A stretch of 39,525 bases of DNA from Sphingobacterium sp. (GCA_031277685.1 JAITLV010000170.1:1-39525); one strand, 5' to 3'; numbered from the stretch's first letter, positions 17,538 to 25,625 are shown. Made by a program: numbers and translations. The notes: generated by a model not told the origin, from the sequence alone.

Positions 17538-17783
17538 ATGAAAAAAAATTTTATAACCATCGCGTACAACCAAGAGACGGAACACTGTGAGTCGAAAGAG
17601 TTTTCGACTTTCCAAGAAAGCGCGGACTATTTCAAGACATTTGAAACTTCTGCTCAGCCAAATTATGTTCCGGTATGTATCTATAATTTACACACCAACA
17701 CAACATTAGAAGTGAGCGACTACTTTGTCAATAAAGAAAATCAGCTGCAACAGATACTAACACATTGTTTAAATAAATTTTAG
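17538..17783 (+). CDS. Small hypothetical protein with a Shine-Dalgarno site
   Basis: The 81-residue product is soluble and slightly acidic: MKKNFITIAYNQETEHCESK, then a central FQESADYFKTFETSAQPNYV and a C-terminal helix (NKENQLQQILTHCLNKF). I do not recognise a family. It has neither a signal peptide nor a membrane segment. An AAAGGAG (17525-17531) lies 6 nt before the ATG. This good Shine-Dalgarno sequence is exceptional in this window and supports the gene being translated. It follows murI by 69 bp and may be in its transcript. Confidence 0.7.
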   Translation: MKKNFITIAYNQETEHCESKEFSTFQESADYFKTFETSAQPNYVPVCIYNLHTNTTLEVSDYFVNKENQLQQILTHCLNKF

Positions 17784-17949
17784 CTCCTGATAGCAAAACA
17801 GAAAGCAACATATCCAACGATACAATCCAGCTCATTTTTTAGACCATGGGTGAATTGTCGATAAATTTATTACATTATATCAGATTGCATCTCATTAATT
17901 TTTAATATCTTCAAACGAACAATCAGACCAAAAAAACAAGTCATTAACA

Positions 17950-19203
17950 ATGAAAACCAAACTGACAATAAGCCTTTTAACCCTATCGTTAGGCTTGAGC
18001 GCCTGTAATTCCAATCATGCAAGTTCAAATGCTAACACAGATAGCACATCAACTCCGCCAACGGATACGACGGCCTACCCTCCGGTAGAAACTCAAAAAG
18101 CAAATACCGATTACAAACCTGCTTTTGCTGGACAGACCAGAATTGCCGGCGCAAAAACAGCTACCGCTTTTGAAGGCAAAGTAATAGCCGAAGGATTAAA
18201 GTCTCCTTGGGGTATTGTTGCACTACCTGATGGCAGGTTGTTGATTACGGAGAAAGAAGGTGATATGCGTATAGCAAGTGCCGATGGTAAATTAAGTGAG
18301 CCAATAAAAGGTCTTCCTCCAGTCAATAGTAATGGCCAGGGTGGTTTACTTGGCTTACGGTTAGACCCCGATTTTGCATCCAACCGAATGGTATATTGGG
18401 TATTTGCGGACAATACCGCTGCCGGAACACTGACAGCAGTTGCGAAAGGTAAACTTGCCGCAGATGAAAAATCCTTCGAAGGGGCTAAAGTGATCTATCA
18501 AGCGACACCTGCACATAAAGGCAATCTGCACTATGGCGGACGAATTGTTTTTGATAAGGAAGGAAATATCATCTTTAGTACCGGTGAACGTTCTGATTTG
18601 GTCACAAGGCCGTTAGCTCAGGATTTAAATGCTGCCCTGGGCAAGATATTACGTATTACCAAAGATGGTCAACCTGCAGCTGGGAATCCATTTATTGGCA
18701 AAGCAAATGCAAGGCCGGAAATCTACAGTTATGGACACCGCAATCCGCAGGGACTTGCTTTCCATCCTGAAACTGGCGATTTATGGGAAACTGAATTTGG
18801 CCCTCGAGGTGGTGATGAACTCAATAGAATTCAGGCTGGCAATAACTATGGTTGGCCAACTATTACTTACGGAATCGAATATAAAGGCGATAAAGTTGGC
18901 GCCGGTATACAGCAAAAAGAGGGCCTTGAGCAACCGGTTTATTATTGGGATCCTGTGCTTTCCCCAAGTGGAATCACATTCTATACCGGACAAAACATTC
19001 CTGAATGGAAAAATAACCTCTTTATTTGCGGTTTAAGTAGCACACATATTGCCAGAATTATTTTAAAAGATAATAAGGTCGTTGGTGAGGAGCGTCTACT
19101 TGGCAGTGAAGGACAGCGGTTTAGAGATATTACCCAAGGAACAGATGGCGCCTTATATGCCATCACTGATTTGGGCAGACTCTATAAAATAGATAAAAAA
19201 TAA
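17950..19203 (+). CDS. Lipoprotein PQQ-dependent sugar dehydrogenase
   Basis: The 417-residue product has a lipoprotein signal (LSLGLSAC, with the lipidated cysteine at 19) and a low-complexity Ser/Thr/Pro linker to about residue 45. The six-bladed propeller of the soluble glucose/sorbosone dehydrogenase family follows. Signatures are LKSPWGIVALPDGRLLITEK, LLGLRLDPDF, HYGGRIVFDKEGNIIFSTGE, SYGHRNPQGLAFHPETGDLW and GPRGGDELNRIQAGNNYGWP, the last containing the PQQ/calcium-binding region. It resembles YliI/Asd-type aldose dehydrogenases, which oxidise sugars in the periplasm when PQQ is available. No PQQ-biosynthesis gene is nearby, so the cofactor may be taken from outside. Confidence 0.9.
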   Translation: MKTKLTISLLTLSLGLSACNSNHASSNANTDSTSTPPTDTTAYPPVETQKANTDYKPAFAGQTRIAGAKTATAFEGKVIAEGLKSPWGIVALPDGRLLITEKEGDMRIASADGKLSEPIKGLPPVNSNGQGGLLGLRLDPDFASNRMVYWVFADNTAAGTLTAVAKGKLAADEKSFEGAKVIYQATPAHKGNLHYGGRIVFDKEGNIIFSTGERSDLVTRPLAQDLNAALGKILRITKDGQPAAGNPFIGKANARPEIYSYGHRNPQGLAFHPETGDLWETEFGPRGGDELNRIQAGNNYGWPTITYGIEYKGDKVGAGIQQKEGLEQPVYYWDPVLSPSGITFYTGQNIPEWKNNLFICGLSSTHIARIILKDNKVVGEERLLGSEGQRFRDITQGTDGALYAITDLGRLYKIDKK

Positions 19204-19213
19204 ATCAGATAGA

Positions 19214-19241
19214 GACAGGTAGCCGCAAAGGGCTACCTGTC
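19214..19241 (+). terminator. Hairpin after the sugar dehydrogenase gene
   Basis: GACAGGTAGCC (19214-19224) pairs exactly with GGCTACCTGTC (19231-19241) over a 6-nt loop, 10 nt after the stop codon. No T-run follows, so it may be a 3'-end stabiliser rather than a terminator. Confidence 0.5.
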
Positions 19242-19676
19242 CATGTCGTTGGATGAATACCCAATAAAATAATGTAGCACACTTAGCATCTCAATGAGAC
19301 ATGGCTGCACCTATTTATTTCGACAAACACGGGTACCCTGCCCTTAATTTACCAAAAACAGTTTAGATAATTTAAAATTTGGCTCGATTATTGATCATAA
19401 ATAGCCGTAACAATAAATTATTATATGGTAAAAAAAGAAAAAATGAAAAAATTATTAGAAATTAACCCCTTATCGTTCTATGTGACCAACTGGGGATTTG
19501 TAAACAACACCGAACCAAAGAGAACGCGCAAAACCTGCCAACCTGCTCCTAAAAATTAGGCGTTCTTCTCCAAACAATTCAATTAAATTTATTAAAATCA
19601 TCTGCTGATATCCTCCATACGGATATTAAGTAAGAGATTTATTCTTTTACTTATTCCGTAATTAGAGGGTATCATA
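19242..19676. other. Intergenic stretch with one candidate small peptide gene
   Basis: Apart from a possible 38-codon frame (19443-19559, listed separately), this AT-rich stretch shows only short hairpins: TAAGTAA (19627-19633) with TTACTTA (19647-19653), and GATATCC/GGATAT around 19606-19626. Confidence 0.4.
19443..19559 (+). CDS. Candidate 38-residue peptide
   Basis: The frame MKKLLEINPLSFYVTNWGFV... ends in a basic, proline-containing tail (EPKRTRKTCQPAPKN) with a single cysteine. The ATG at 19443 is preceded by an A-rich run, favourable for initiation in Bacteroidota. An in-frame ATG at 19425 would add six residues. A -7-like ATTTG lies near 19370. There is no homology I can recognise and no modification enzyme nearby. 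It could be a chance frame; coding is only suggested by the start context and the non-repetitive composition. Confidence 0.3.
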   Translation: MKKLLEINPLSFYVTNWGFVNNTEPKRTRKTCQPAPKN

Positions 19677-19823
19677 TTAAGCAAAGTAAATGGCCAGTAA
19701 AATCACGATAACAATGCAAGCTATCATGATGTATTTATTCCGTTGGCTATTTCTTTCTCCTTCGTCACTTTTATAGTGATAATCACGTTTGTTCGGCAAA
19801 TTCATAAGTCTGTTTTTATTCAT
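19677..19823 (-). CDS. Small single-pass membrane protein downstream of rlmH
   Basis: A 48-codon frame starts 26 bp after the rlmH stop codon. Residues 1-30 are polar and basic (MNKNRLMNLPNKRDYHYKSD, then EGERNSQRNK). Residues 31-48 form one strongly hydrophobic helix (YIMIACIVIVILLAIYFA) running to the stop, giving a C-terminal tail anchor. The amphipathic/basic head plus exact hydrophobic helix is unlikely by chance, and the spacing suggests the same transcript as rlmH. An internal ATG at codon 7 is an alternative start. The function is unknown. Confidence 0.6.
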   Translation of the reverse strand: MNKNRLMNLPNKRDYHYKSDEGERNSQRNKYIMIACIVIVILLAIYFA

Positions 19824-19849
19824 GATGAAGTTACGGACTTTTTTCCATA

Positions 19850-20323
19850 TTATTCATGGTGATAAGGCTCCCCCTTCATAATGGAAAATGCACGATAGAG
19901 TTGTTCCGTAAAGAATAAACGGATCATCTGATGGGAAAAAGTCATCTTCGACAGAGACATCTTGGCATTTGCACGATCATAGATCATTTGGTCAAAACCA
20001 TAAGGCCCCCCAATAACAAAGACCATATGCGACACACTATTAACCATCATTTTCTCCAAATAAGCGGAAAAATCCAAGGAGCGAAACTCTTTACCAAATT
20101 CATCCAGTAAAATAACCATATCCTGTGGCTGCACTTGTTTCAAAATCAACCCAGCCTCTTTTTCCTTCTGTTGCTCTTCAGAAAGATTCTTGCTGTTTTT
20201 TAGGTCTGGTATTACCAAGATCGTAAAGTTCACATAAAACTTCAGCCTTTTGATATATTTGTCGATTCCTTCAATCAAGTATTTATCATCTGTTTTTCCA
20301 ATACAAAGTAATGTTATTTTCAT
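19850..20323 (-). CDS. rlmH: 23S rRNA (pseudouridine(1915)-N3)-methyltransferase
   Basis: The 157-residue product is a SPOUT-class methyltransferase that methylates pseudouridine 1915 in helix 69 of 23S rRNA. The knotted SAM site is FVIGGPYGF (102-110), followed by LSLSKMTFSHQMIRLFFTEQ and the C-terminal AFSIMKGEPYHHE. The family usually ends around PYHH or PYHK; here one more residue (Glu) follows. The ATG at 20323 gives exactly the usual family length; a start four codons upstream is less likely. It is divergent from the DUF3078 gene. Confidence 0.96.
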   Translation of the reverse strand: MKITLLCIGKTDDKYLIEGIDKYIKRLKFYVNFTILVIPDLKNSKNLSEEQQKEKEAGLILKQVQPQDMVILLDEFGKEFRSLDFSAYLEKMMVNSVSHMVFVIGGPYGFDQMIYDRANAKMSLSKMTFSHQMIRLFFTEQLYRAFSIMKGEPYHHE

Positions 20324-20461
20324 AATATCAATCAAGTTGGTAAAGTTCCGATTTTATTTAAAATATACGTAAACAAAAAGCCACAAAACAATAAACAAAG
20401 TTATTCGTTTAGTTATAGAACATTTATTTTCGCAACGTATGCACAAAAAACCAATATTAGT

Positions 20462-21355
20462 ATGAAAAAAATTAAATCTATCTTTCTTATTGCTTTAAGT
20501 TTAATTAGCTATCAAAGTTTCAGCCAGGAAGCCCCCACAGACAGCAGCAAAACATGGACTATCAAAGGCGAAAACACCTTTTTGATTAACCAAAGTTCAT
20601 TCTCCAATTGGGCTGCAGGCGGTGTCAATTCATTCTCTGGAAACCTTACGCTAAATTATGATTTCAATTATAAAAAAGATAAATGGTCTTGGGACAATAA
20701 AGTTTTGGCCGCCTATGGTTTGACGTTCCAAAAAGAATCTGACTGGCGCAAAAATGACGACAGATTAGTATTGAATAGCTTATTGGGTCACCAAGCCTCA
20801 CAATATTGGCTCTATACCTTTTTCTTGAATTTTAACACACAATTTGCCGATGGATTTGATTACACAAAAACACCAAAAGAACGTATTTCCAGATTTTTAG
20901 CTCCAGCATACTTAAGCTTCGGACCGGGTTTTGCCTATAAAAAATCCGACAACCTCAGATTCAATCTATCTCCAGCTGCATTAAGATTTGTTTTTGTCAA
21001 TGATACCCTTCTTTCAACACGATATGGGCTGGATCCTGGTAAAAAAGTAAGGACTGAATTCGGTGCTTCTTTTGACGCATATTACAAAGTAAACTTGATG
21101 GAGAATGTTTCTTTTGAAAATATTTTAAAACTCTATTCAAATTATCTGGATAAACCGCAGAATATTGACATAGACTATACGGCAAATCTTTTCATGAAGG
21201 TCAATAAATTTATCACTGTCAATGCTGGCGTGCAAATGATTTATGACGATAATACAGCTATTCCAATTATCAAAGAGGGAAAAGAAGTCGGTAAAAGAAA
21301 TTCTGCCTTACAGATCAGACAAATCGTCGGAGCTGGTGTAACCTATAAATTCTAG
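20462..21355 (+). CDS. DUF3078 outer-membrane protein
   Basis: The product (297 residues) has a signal peptide (MKKIKSIFLIALSLISYQSFSQ) and then a DUF3078 domain rich in alternating strands. Segments such as NQSSFSNWAAGGVNSFSG and LNYDFNYKKDKWSWDNK are the conserved opening of the family, and the protein ends with the barrel-type strand VGAGVTYKF. DUF3078 proteins are abundant in Bacteroidota and are predicted outer-membrane barrels of unknown role. It is divergent from rlmH and convergent with dnaB, with a shared terminator. Confidence 0.88.
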   Translation: MKKIKSIFLIALSLISYQSFSQEAPTDSSKTWTIKGENTFLINQSSFSNWAAGGVNSFSGNLTLNYDFNYKKDKWSWDNKVLAAYGLTFQKESDWRKNDDRLVLNSLLGHQASQYWLYTFFLNFNTQFADGFDYTKTPKERISRFLAPAYLSFGPGFAYKKSDNLRFNLSPAALRFVFVNDTLLSTRYGLDPGKKVRTEFGASFDAYYKVNLMENVSFENILKLYSNYLDKPQNIDIDYTANLFMKVNKFITVNAGVQMIYDDNTAIPIIKEGKEVGKRNSALQIRQIVGAGVTYKF

Positions 21356-21420
21356 GTCCATACATCAACTTGATGCGTGATCAGCCGAAGATCATGGCTA
21401 GTAGTCTAATATTAATGAAT

Positions 21421-21455
21421 AAAAAAGCCGAAATGCATTATTTCGGCTTTCTATT
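21421..21455. terminator. Bidirectional terminator between the DUF3078 gene and dnaB
   Basis: AAAGCCGAAAT (21424-21434) pairs with ATTTCGGCTTT (21440-21450) over a 5-nt loop. A-run and T-run flanks serve both convergent genes; the minus-strand U-run of six is the stronger. Confidence 0.88.
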
Positions 21456-21481
21456 TATGGATACTACTGTAAAATTACATA

Positions 21482-23092
21482 TTAAAAAGGTGCATCATCA
21501 GGCATATCATTCATACGGGATGGCATTGTAATCCCACCACTAAAGCCTGCACCACCAAAGTCCTCACCAAAATTGGGAGATGGATTCAATGCTGATGCAG
21601 AAAATGTCGTTGGTGCATCACCAAATCCGTCACCACCACCCATTCCTGAAAACTCATCCTCAAGATCGACAAATTTCACAAATTTACCAACGAAACGAAG
21701 TGGTACGATCCCTGTTTCACCATTCCGGTGCTTAGCAATAATAACTTCACCAACACCTGCAGTGGGGCGTCCCTCTTCATCTTCTGTCAGACCATAATAT
21801 TCTGGCCTATATAAGAAAAGTACCATATCGGCATCCTGTTCGATAGAACCCGATTCACGCAAATCGGATAACATCGGCCGCTTACTATTCCCCGGCCGAG
21901 ACTCCACAGCACGACTCAACTGCGATAAGGCTAAAACAGGAATACTTAATTCTTTCGCTACAGACTTCAACGCACGTGAAATACTACCAATCTCTTGCTC
22001 ACGATTACCGCCACCTTTTCCTTCTGCTTTACCATGCATCAATTGCAAGTAATCGACAATCACCATCTGGATATCATACTGTGCTTTTAGACGGCGGCAT
22101 TTTGCCCTAAATTCAAATACGTTCAGTGCCGGGGTATCATCAATAATGATTGGAGCATCTGTGAGCCGCCCGATACGTGAATGTAATTGCTGCCATTCAT
22201 GATCCGCAAGGTTACCCTTTTTCAGCTTTTCCTGTTCAATTTCGGTTTCCCCTGCGATAAGACGATTCACTAACTGAACAGATGACATCTCCAACGAGAA
22301 TACTGCAACAGCCTTACCATGTTCTACCGCTGCATTTCGAGCAACAGACAATACAAATGCTGTCTTACCCATCGCTGGACGCGCGGCGATAATCACCAGA
22401 TCCGAAGGTTGCCATCCAGATGTCATCCGATCGAGTGCTGTCAATCCTGATGGTACTCCAGTCAGACCATCCGTACGGTCACGCAACATCTCAAGATTGG
22501 AGATGGCTTCACGCATAATATCGTCCATCTTCCGAGAATCTCTTCTCAAGTTATTTTGTGCGATATCAAACAAACTTTTCTCCGCATGATCCAAGAGATC
22601 AAAAATATCAGATGTCTCATCATAAGAACTATTGATGATCTCTGTAGAAACCTTAATGAGTTCCCGTTGTATATATTTTTGGGAAATAATACGTGCATGA
22701 TATTCGATATTTGCAGCAGAGACGACCCGATCAGTCAACTGTGTGATATAATATGCACCTCCTACCATCTCCAAGGCCCCCATTCTGCGCAACTCAGAGG
22801 TAACTGTCAAAATATCGATCGGCGAGGTCTTTTGAAATAAACCAAAAATCGCTTCGAAAATTTTCTGATGTGATTCTTTGTAAAAAGATTCAGGTTTTAA
22901 AATATCAATAATCTCACTCAGTGCATTTTTTTCAAGCATCAATGCGCCCAAAACGGCTTCCTCAAGGTCAACTGCCTGAGGCGGTAGCTTTCCTAAACCG
23001 CTCACCATGTTATTTAATTTGGTACGGCGCTCACCATAACTCCCTCTTTTGTTATTATCCGTATTATTCGCTTCAAAATTGCTCTCGTTCAT
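21482..23092 (-). CDS. dnaB: Replicative DNA helicase
   Basis: The 536-residue product is the hexameric fork helicase. An N-terminal DnaB domain (about 35-135, LPPQAVDLEEAVLGALML) precedes the RecA-like motor with Walker A ARPAMGKTA (237-245), Walker B VIVDYLQLM, and the arginine-finger region FLYRPEYY. The last 55 residues form a glycine-rich, acidic, disordered tail ending DMPDDAPF. The ATG at 23092 is preferred; an upstream frame begins with a TTG at 23125. A -7 element lies at 23150-23157. The gene is divergent from menG across a gap containing DnaA-box-like sites. Confidence 0.96.
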   Translation of the reverse strand: MNESNFEANNTDNNKRGSYGERRTKLNNMVSGLGKLPPQAVDLEEAVLGALMLEKNALSEIIDILKPESFYKESHQKIFEAIFGLFQKTSPIDILTVTSELRRMGALEMVGGAYYITQLTDRVVSAANIEYHARIISQKYIQRELIKVSTEIINSSYDETSDIFDLLDHAEKSLFDIAQNNLRRDSRKMDDIMREAISNLEMLRDRTDGLTGVPSGLTALDRMTSGWQPSDLVIIAARPAMGKTAFVLSVARNAAVEHGKAVAVFSLEMSSVQLVNRLIAGETEIEQEKLKKGNLADHEWQQLHSRIGRLTDAPIIIDDTPALNVFEFRAKCRRLKAQYDIQMVIVDYLQLMHGKAEGKGGGNREQEIGSISRALKSVAKELSIPVLALSQLSRAVESRPGNSKRPMLSDLRESGSIEQDADMVLFLYRPEYYGLTEDEEGRPTAGVGEVIIAKHRNGETGIVPLRFVGKFVKFVDLEDEFSGMGGGDGFGDAPTTFSASALNPSPNFGEDFGGAGFSGGITMPSRMNDMPDDAPF

Positions 23093-23149
23093 CGTGATAT
23101 TATTATCAGAAATATAGCTTCCCAACCCTTATAATCTAAGATGGGATAA

Positions 23150-23157
23150 CAAATGTA
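23150..23157 (-). promoter_or_regulatory. -7 promoter element of dnaB
   Basis: On the minus strand this reads TACATTTG, an exact TAnnTTTG match, placing the dnaB transcript start near 23145 and giving a leader of about 54 nt to the ATG at 23092. A -33 TTG is not evident at 19-21 bp. Confidence 0.5.
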
Positions 23158-23260
23158 AAAAAAATAAAATTCACATCGTTGCTGAATTACAAACAGCAGA
23201 AAGAACCTGCCTGACATCAACCGTCAAAACACTTTGATGGACACAGCTTTAACACTATAC

Positions 23261-23358
23261 TTATCAACACAAGCTGTGGAAAACATGTTTAAAATAAAAA
23301 ATAGACTCTTAAAATCAGTACATTAAAAAGTGTTGATAACTTCCGTCATTGTGAATAA
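23261..23358. promoter_or_regulatory. Cluster of four DnaA-box-like 9-mers in the dnaB-menG gap
   Basis: Four sites occur in 98 bp: TTATCAACA (23261-23269, plus), TTTTCCACA (23275-23283, minus), TTATCAACA (23331-23339, minus) and TTATTCACA (23350-23358, minus). Two fit the TTWTNCACA consensus exactly; the other two differ by one base. The first and third form a 10-bp inverted repeat. Between them lies an AT-rich tract (about 23284-23330) such as could unwind. The cluster could be a replication origin, a DnaA-controlled operator for dnaB, or a DnaA titration site; the sequence alone does not decide. Nothing else is visible in the 419-bp gap except the two promoters. Confidence 0.5.
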
Positions 23359-23499
23359 CCAAAAGGATGGAAATCCAAAATGACTTCGTTTATTTCCCAC
23401 TTTATATTCCTTCACAAACTACTCGTCGCAACAGAAAAAATCTCAGCTCTAAATCAAAAAACAAATCCTATTTTAAGCATTAAAAATATTCTTATATTG

Positions 23500-23507
23500 T
23501 ATATTTG
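23500..23507 (+). promoter_or_regulatory. -7 promoter element of menG
   Basis: TATATTTG is an exact TAnnTTTG match ending only 4 nt before the ATG at 23512. Transcription would begin at or next to the start codon, giving a leaderless or nearly leaderless mRNA. No clear -33 TTG is present. Confidence 0.5.
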
Positions 23508-23511
23508 TAAA

Positions 23512-24252
23512 ATGACGCACGATTCTTCAACATTAAAGCCCTATAAAGATGCCAATGATGGCAAGAAAAAACAGGTAGCGGATATGTTCAACAATATTTC
23601 CCATTCCTATGATTTCTTAAATCACTTTATGTCTTTAGGGATTGATATTATATGGCGAAAGAAAGCCATTAACTCCTTAAAGTCCATCAAACCTCAACTC
23701 ATGCTAGATGTTGCAACCGGGACAGGTGATTTTGCCTTGGAGTCTATTAAAATATTGAATCCAAAAAAAATAATAGGTGTGGATATCTCTCAGGGAATGC
23801 TTGATGTTGCCAAAAAGAAAATCGTAAATAAAGGACTGGAAAATCAATTTGAGGTACAATTAGGCGATTCCGAAAGGCTTCAATTTGACGACAACACTTT
23901 TGATGCTGTTACCGTCGCATTTGGTGTCCGTAACTTTGAAAACTTAGAAAAGGGATTGTCAGATATCTACCGTGTATTGAAACCTGGAGGTAAAGCTGTT
24001 ATTTTGGAATTCTCAAACCCGAAAAAGTTCCCTATAAAGCAGCTCTATAATTTCTATTTCAAATATGTAACACCGACCATTGGGAAGTTCTTTTCAAAAG
24101 ACGCTAGCGCTTATGAGTATTTACCGGAATCCGTTGCCCAGTTTCCGGATGGACAGAAATTTGTTGCCATAAATAAAAGAGCTGGTTTTGACCAAACGAT
24201 TGTGAGACCGCAAACATTTGGTATCTGTACGATTTATATCGCTACTAAATAA
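23512..24252 (+). CDS. menG: Demethylmenaquinone methyltransferase (UbiE/MenG)
   Basis: The product (246 residues) carries out the last methylation of menaquinone synthesis with S-adenosylmethionine. The start region MTHDSSTLKPYKDANDGKKK, then QVADMFNNISHSYDFLNHFM, is typical of Bacteroidota members. The SAM site is LDVATGTGDFA (65-75), and the UbiE signatures VAFGVRNFENLEKGL and RVLKPGGKAVILEF follow. Bacteroidota use menaquinone rather than ubiquinone, so the MenG role is meant; the gene is often named ubiE. The frame is open 44 codons further upstream, but that stretch lacks family similarity. Confidence 0.95.
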   Translation: MTHDSSTLKPYKDANDGKKKQVADMFNNISHSYDFLNHFMSLGIDIIWRKKAINSLKSIKPQLMLDVATGTGDFALESIKILNPKKIIGVDISQGMLDVAKKKIVNKGLENQFEVQLGDSERLQFDDNTFDAVTVAFGVRNFENLEKGLSDIYRVLKPGGKAVILEFSNPKKFPIKQLYNFYFKYVTPTIGKFFSKDASAYEYLPESVAQFPDGQKFVAINKRAGFDQTIVRPQTFGICTIYIATK

Positions 24253-24339
24253 ATCAATGAATCGCTCCCTGACTGCGATTTATTATTTAATAAATTAACA
24301 GTAAGCATTAGGATTTAATATTTCAACTAGTTAACATAT

Positions 24340-25101
24340 ATGACAAAGACAGTTTTCATCACAGGAGCGAGCTCAGGTATTGGCCAGGCTTGTGCTGAAG
24401 TATTGGCGAAGGAAGGCTATCATCTTTTACTTTGTGCCCGTAGACTAAATCGTTTGGATGTATTGAAGGAAAAATTGACGTCTACTTATCCCGAGATCAA
24501 AATCCATACCTTTGAATTGGACGTTAGAGATGCAGAACAGGTACAGAACCAAATTGACGGTTTACCGCAAGAATGGAAAACAATCCACGTTTTGATTAAT
24601 AATGCGGGGCTTAGCCAAGGATTAGACCCCATCCAGGATGGGGATATTGGTGACTGGGACAGAATGATCGATACGAATATCAAAGGATTACTTTATGTAA
24701 GCAAAGCAGTAATTCCATTAATGGACACTGAAAATGGCGCACATATTGTCAATTTGGGTTCTATAGCCGGCAAAGAAGTTTATCCAAACGGCAATGTATA
24801 CTGTGCCACGAAGCATGCCGTTGATGCGTTGACAAAAGCAATGCGTATCGACTTACTCTCCAAAAGCATAAAAGTTACCTCTATCGATCCCGGTATGGTT
24901 GAAACAGAGTTCTCCGAAGTGCGTTTTCATGGAGACAAAGAAAGAGCAAAAAATGTCTATTCGGGCGTACAACCGCTAACAGGTACTGATATTGCCGAAA
25001 CAATACTTTTCGTTATTACCAGACCTGCTCATGTTAATATCAACGATCTTTTAATAATGCCCACAGCACAAGCTACGGGTTCGATTGTCAATCGAAAATA
25101 A
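24340..25101 (+). CDS. Short-chain dehydrogenase, YdfG-like
   Basis: The product (253 residues) is a classical SDR oxidoreductase. The cofactor-binding TGASSGIG is at 8-15, followed by CARRLNRL, where the two arginines indicate a preference for NADP(H). NNAG is at 87-90 and the catalytic S141, Y154 and K158 are in place (YCATK). The whole resembles the YdfG group of serine/3-hydroxy-acid dehydrogenases, whose members also reduce malonic semialdehyde; the substrate here is not certain. It lies 87 bp after menG and 10 bp before the yqeY-like gene. Confidence 0.9.
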   Translation: MTKTVFITGASSGIGQACAEVLAKEGYHLLLCARRLNRLDVLKEKLTSTYPEIKIHTFELDVRDAEQVQNQIDGLPQEWKTIHVLINNAGLSQGLDPIQDGDIGDWDRMIDTNIKGLLYVSKAVIPLMDTENGAHIVNLGSIAGKEVYPNGNVYCATKHAVDALTKAMRIDLLSKSIKVTSIDPGMVETEFSEVRFHGDKERAKNVYSGVQPLTGTDIAETILFVITRPAHVNINDLLIMPTAQATGSIVNRK

Positions 25102-25111
25102 TTTAAATATC

Positions 25112-25561
25112 ATGTCATTAGAAACACAAATAAATCAAGACATTAAAGCTGCAATGATTGCAAAAGATACGGCAACATTGCGTGGATTACGTGCCATTAA
25201 AGCCGCTATTCTCCTGGCTAAAACGGAAAAAGGCCATGCTGAAGATCTTAATCAAGAAGCTGAAATCAAAGTTTTACAAAAACTGGTCAAACAAAGACGT
25301 GAATCTGCCGAAATTTATAAGAATCAAAACCGTGAAGATCTCTATCAAATTGAGGTAGAAGAAGAAAAAGTGATTGAGGCTTATCTACCTAAACAATTGA
25401 GCAGAGAAGAAGTAGAATCTGTCATTAAAGCGATCATCGCAGAAACTGGTGCTTCATCCATTAAGGAAATGGGCAAAGTAATGGGTGCTGCTAATCAAAA
25501 ACTAGCTGGACAAGCTGATGGAAAAACAATCTCTGAGCTTGTAAAAAGCCTATTGGCCTAA
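25112..25561 (+). CDS. GatB/YqeY domain protein
   Basis: The 149-residue product matches the stand-alone YqeY family: MSLETQINQDIKAAMIAKD, TLRGLRAIKAAILLAKTEK, then a charged helical region and VIEAYLPKQLSREEVESVI, ending with the tail domain GKVMGAANQKLAGQADGKTI. The C-terminal domain is related to the tRNA-binding tail of GatB amidotransferase subunits, but no amidation role has been shown for stand-alone proteins. The ATG at 25112 was chosen; a TTG at 25085 would overlap the SDR gene. A terminator follows. Confidence 0.92.
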   Translation: MSLETQINQDIKAAMIAKDTATLRGLRAIKAAILLAKTEKGHAEDLNQEAEIKVLQKLVKQRRESAEIYKNQNREDLYQIEVEEEKVIEAYLPKQLSREEVESVIKAIIAETGASSIKEMGKVMGAANQKLAGQADGKTISELVKSLLA

Positions 25562-25585
25562 TTACTTTATTTAACAACACAAATC

Positions 25586-25625
25586 GAGTTATCAATCTTA
25601 TCAGTATATGATTGATAACTCTTTT
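25586..25625 (+). terminator. Terminator after the yqeY-like gene
   Basis: GAGTTATCAATC (25586-25597) pairs exactly with GATTGATAACTC (25610-25621) over a 12-nt loop and is followed by TTTT. It separates the menG-SDR-yqeY run from elaA. Confidence 0.7.

Noticed and set aside
18629..19036. A 135-codon frame within the sugar dehydrogenase gene
   Set aside because: It lies in another frame of a well-supported gene and encodes no recognisable domain; it is a shadow frame.
23380..23511. 44 extra N-terminal codons on menG
   Set aside because: The extension has no similarity to the family, and a -7 octamer falls just before the ATG at 23512.
25085..25111. TTG start for the yqeY-like gene
   Set aside because: It overlaps the end of the SDR gene, and the family begins at the MSLETQI sequence encoded from 25112.
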